Part shown: in pieces, positions 63,875 through 64,000 of the stretch | Layout: each line of letters opens with the position of its first letter | Position numbering within the stretch: the stretch's first letter is position 1 | Assembly (NCBI GenBank): GCA_014706385.1 | Contig: JACGZH010000001.1 | Location: forward strand, 62,001-126,000 | DNA from: Phaffia rhodozyma | Taxonomy: Eukaryota > Basidiomycota > Tremellomycetes > Cystofilobasidiales > Mrakiaceae | Direction: 5' to 3' | Length of the DNA: 64,000 nucleotides | Notes under the pieces: generated by a model | Seen by the model: only the letters and a program-made list of their open reading frames with translations | The model's database searches: none | Told to the model about the DNA's origin: nothing | Made by a program: the position numbers and the translations under genes

Positions 63875-64000
63875 TGCTTCCAAGACAAAAAGACAAGCCA
63901 GGGAGATCTGTCTTCAACTGTTTGTTCCGCTGACGAGAGGAGACTAGAACGACCTGACCTGTTGGGACAAACAAGAGATGATCAGAACGGGTGCTACAAC
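63875..64000 (-). other. 5' leader of the low-complexity gene
   Basis: The 126 bases to the window edge lie upstream of ATG 63874. An in-frame TTG upstream extends the open frame by three codons but the ATG is preferred. Confidence 0.4.

Overview
The window is chromosomal DNA of a basidiomycete yeast. Protein-coding genes are dense, split by many short introns (about 45-110 bp) and include very short exons. One gene identifies the source closely: the 12-exon minus-strand gene at 7785-10611 gives a 582-residue product that I recognise as the phytoene desaturase CrtI of the astaxanthin yeast Xanthophyllomyces dendrorhous (Phaffia rhodozyma). No tRNA, rRNA, CRISPR array or intact transposon was seen.

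Layout. 0.3-5.1 kb: a secreted histidine-acid-phosphatase-like protein, an Atg27-like membrane protein and a 2H cyclic phosphodiesterase. 5.4-14.5 kb: methionine aminopeptidase 2 (convergent with crtI), crtI, a divergent histone H3/H4 pair and a PIN-domain RGG protein. 15.6-25.9 kb: an accessory-looking stretch with two Zn2Cys6 transcription factors that have unusual introns, an NAD(P)-binding SDR gene broken by an in-frame stop, and long gene-poor tracts. 26.4-32.6 kb: an APC-family permease and a copper amine oxidase, divergently transcribed across a promoter with repeated CGCGCC sites. 32.9-41 kb: an unrecognised multi-pass membrane protein, diphthamide enzyme DPH1 and, divergent from it, the rRNA-processing factor RCL1. 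41.2-49 kb: the replisome adaptor CTF4/Mcl1 and a carotenoid cleavage oxygenase. 49.7-64 kb: a small secreted protein, a P-loop polynucleotide-kinase-like protein, a small complex I subunit, a HOOK-type dynein adaptor and a 1,495-residue low-complexity protein.

How genes may work together (inference). The permease and amine oxidase, with a Zn2Cys6 regulator next door, look like an amine uptake and oxidation unit. H3/H4 and CTF4 carry clustered ACGCGT (MCB) elements, which fits shared G1/S control by an MBF-type factor. The CCD-family oxygenase lies about 36 kb from crtI and could use carotenoids made by that pathway.

Exon borders were inferred by eye from frame, GT-AG signals and family conservation. 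Those listed to the base are internally consistent in phase but have no RNA support.
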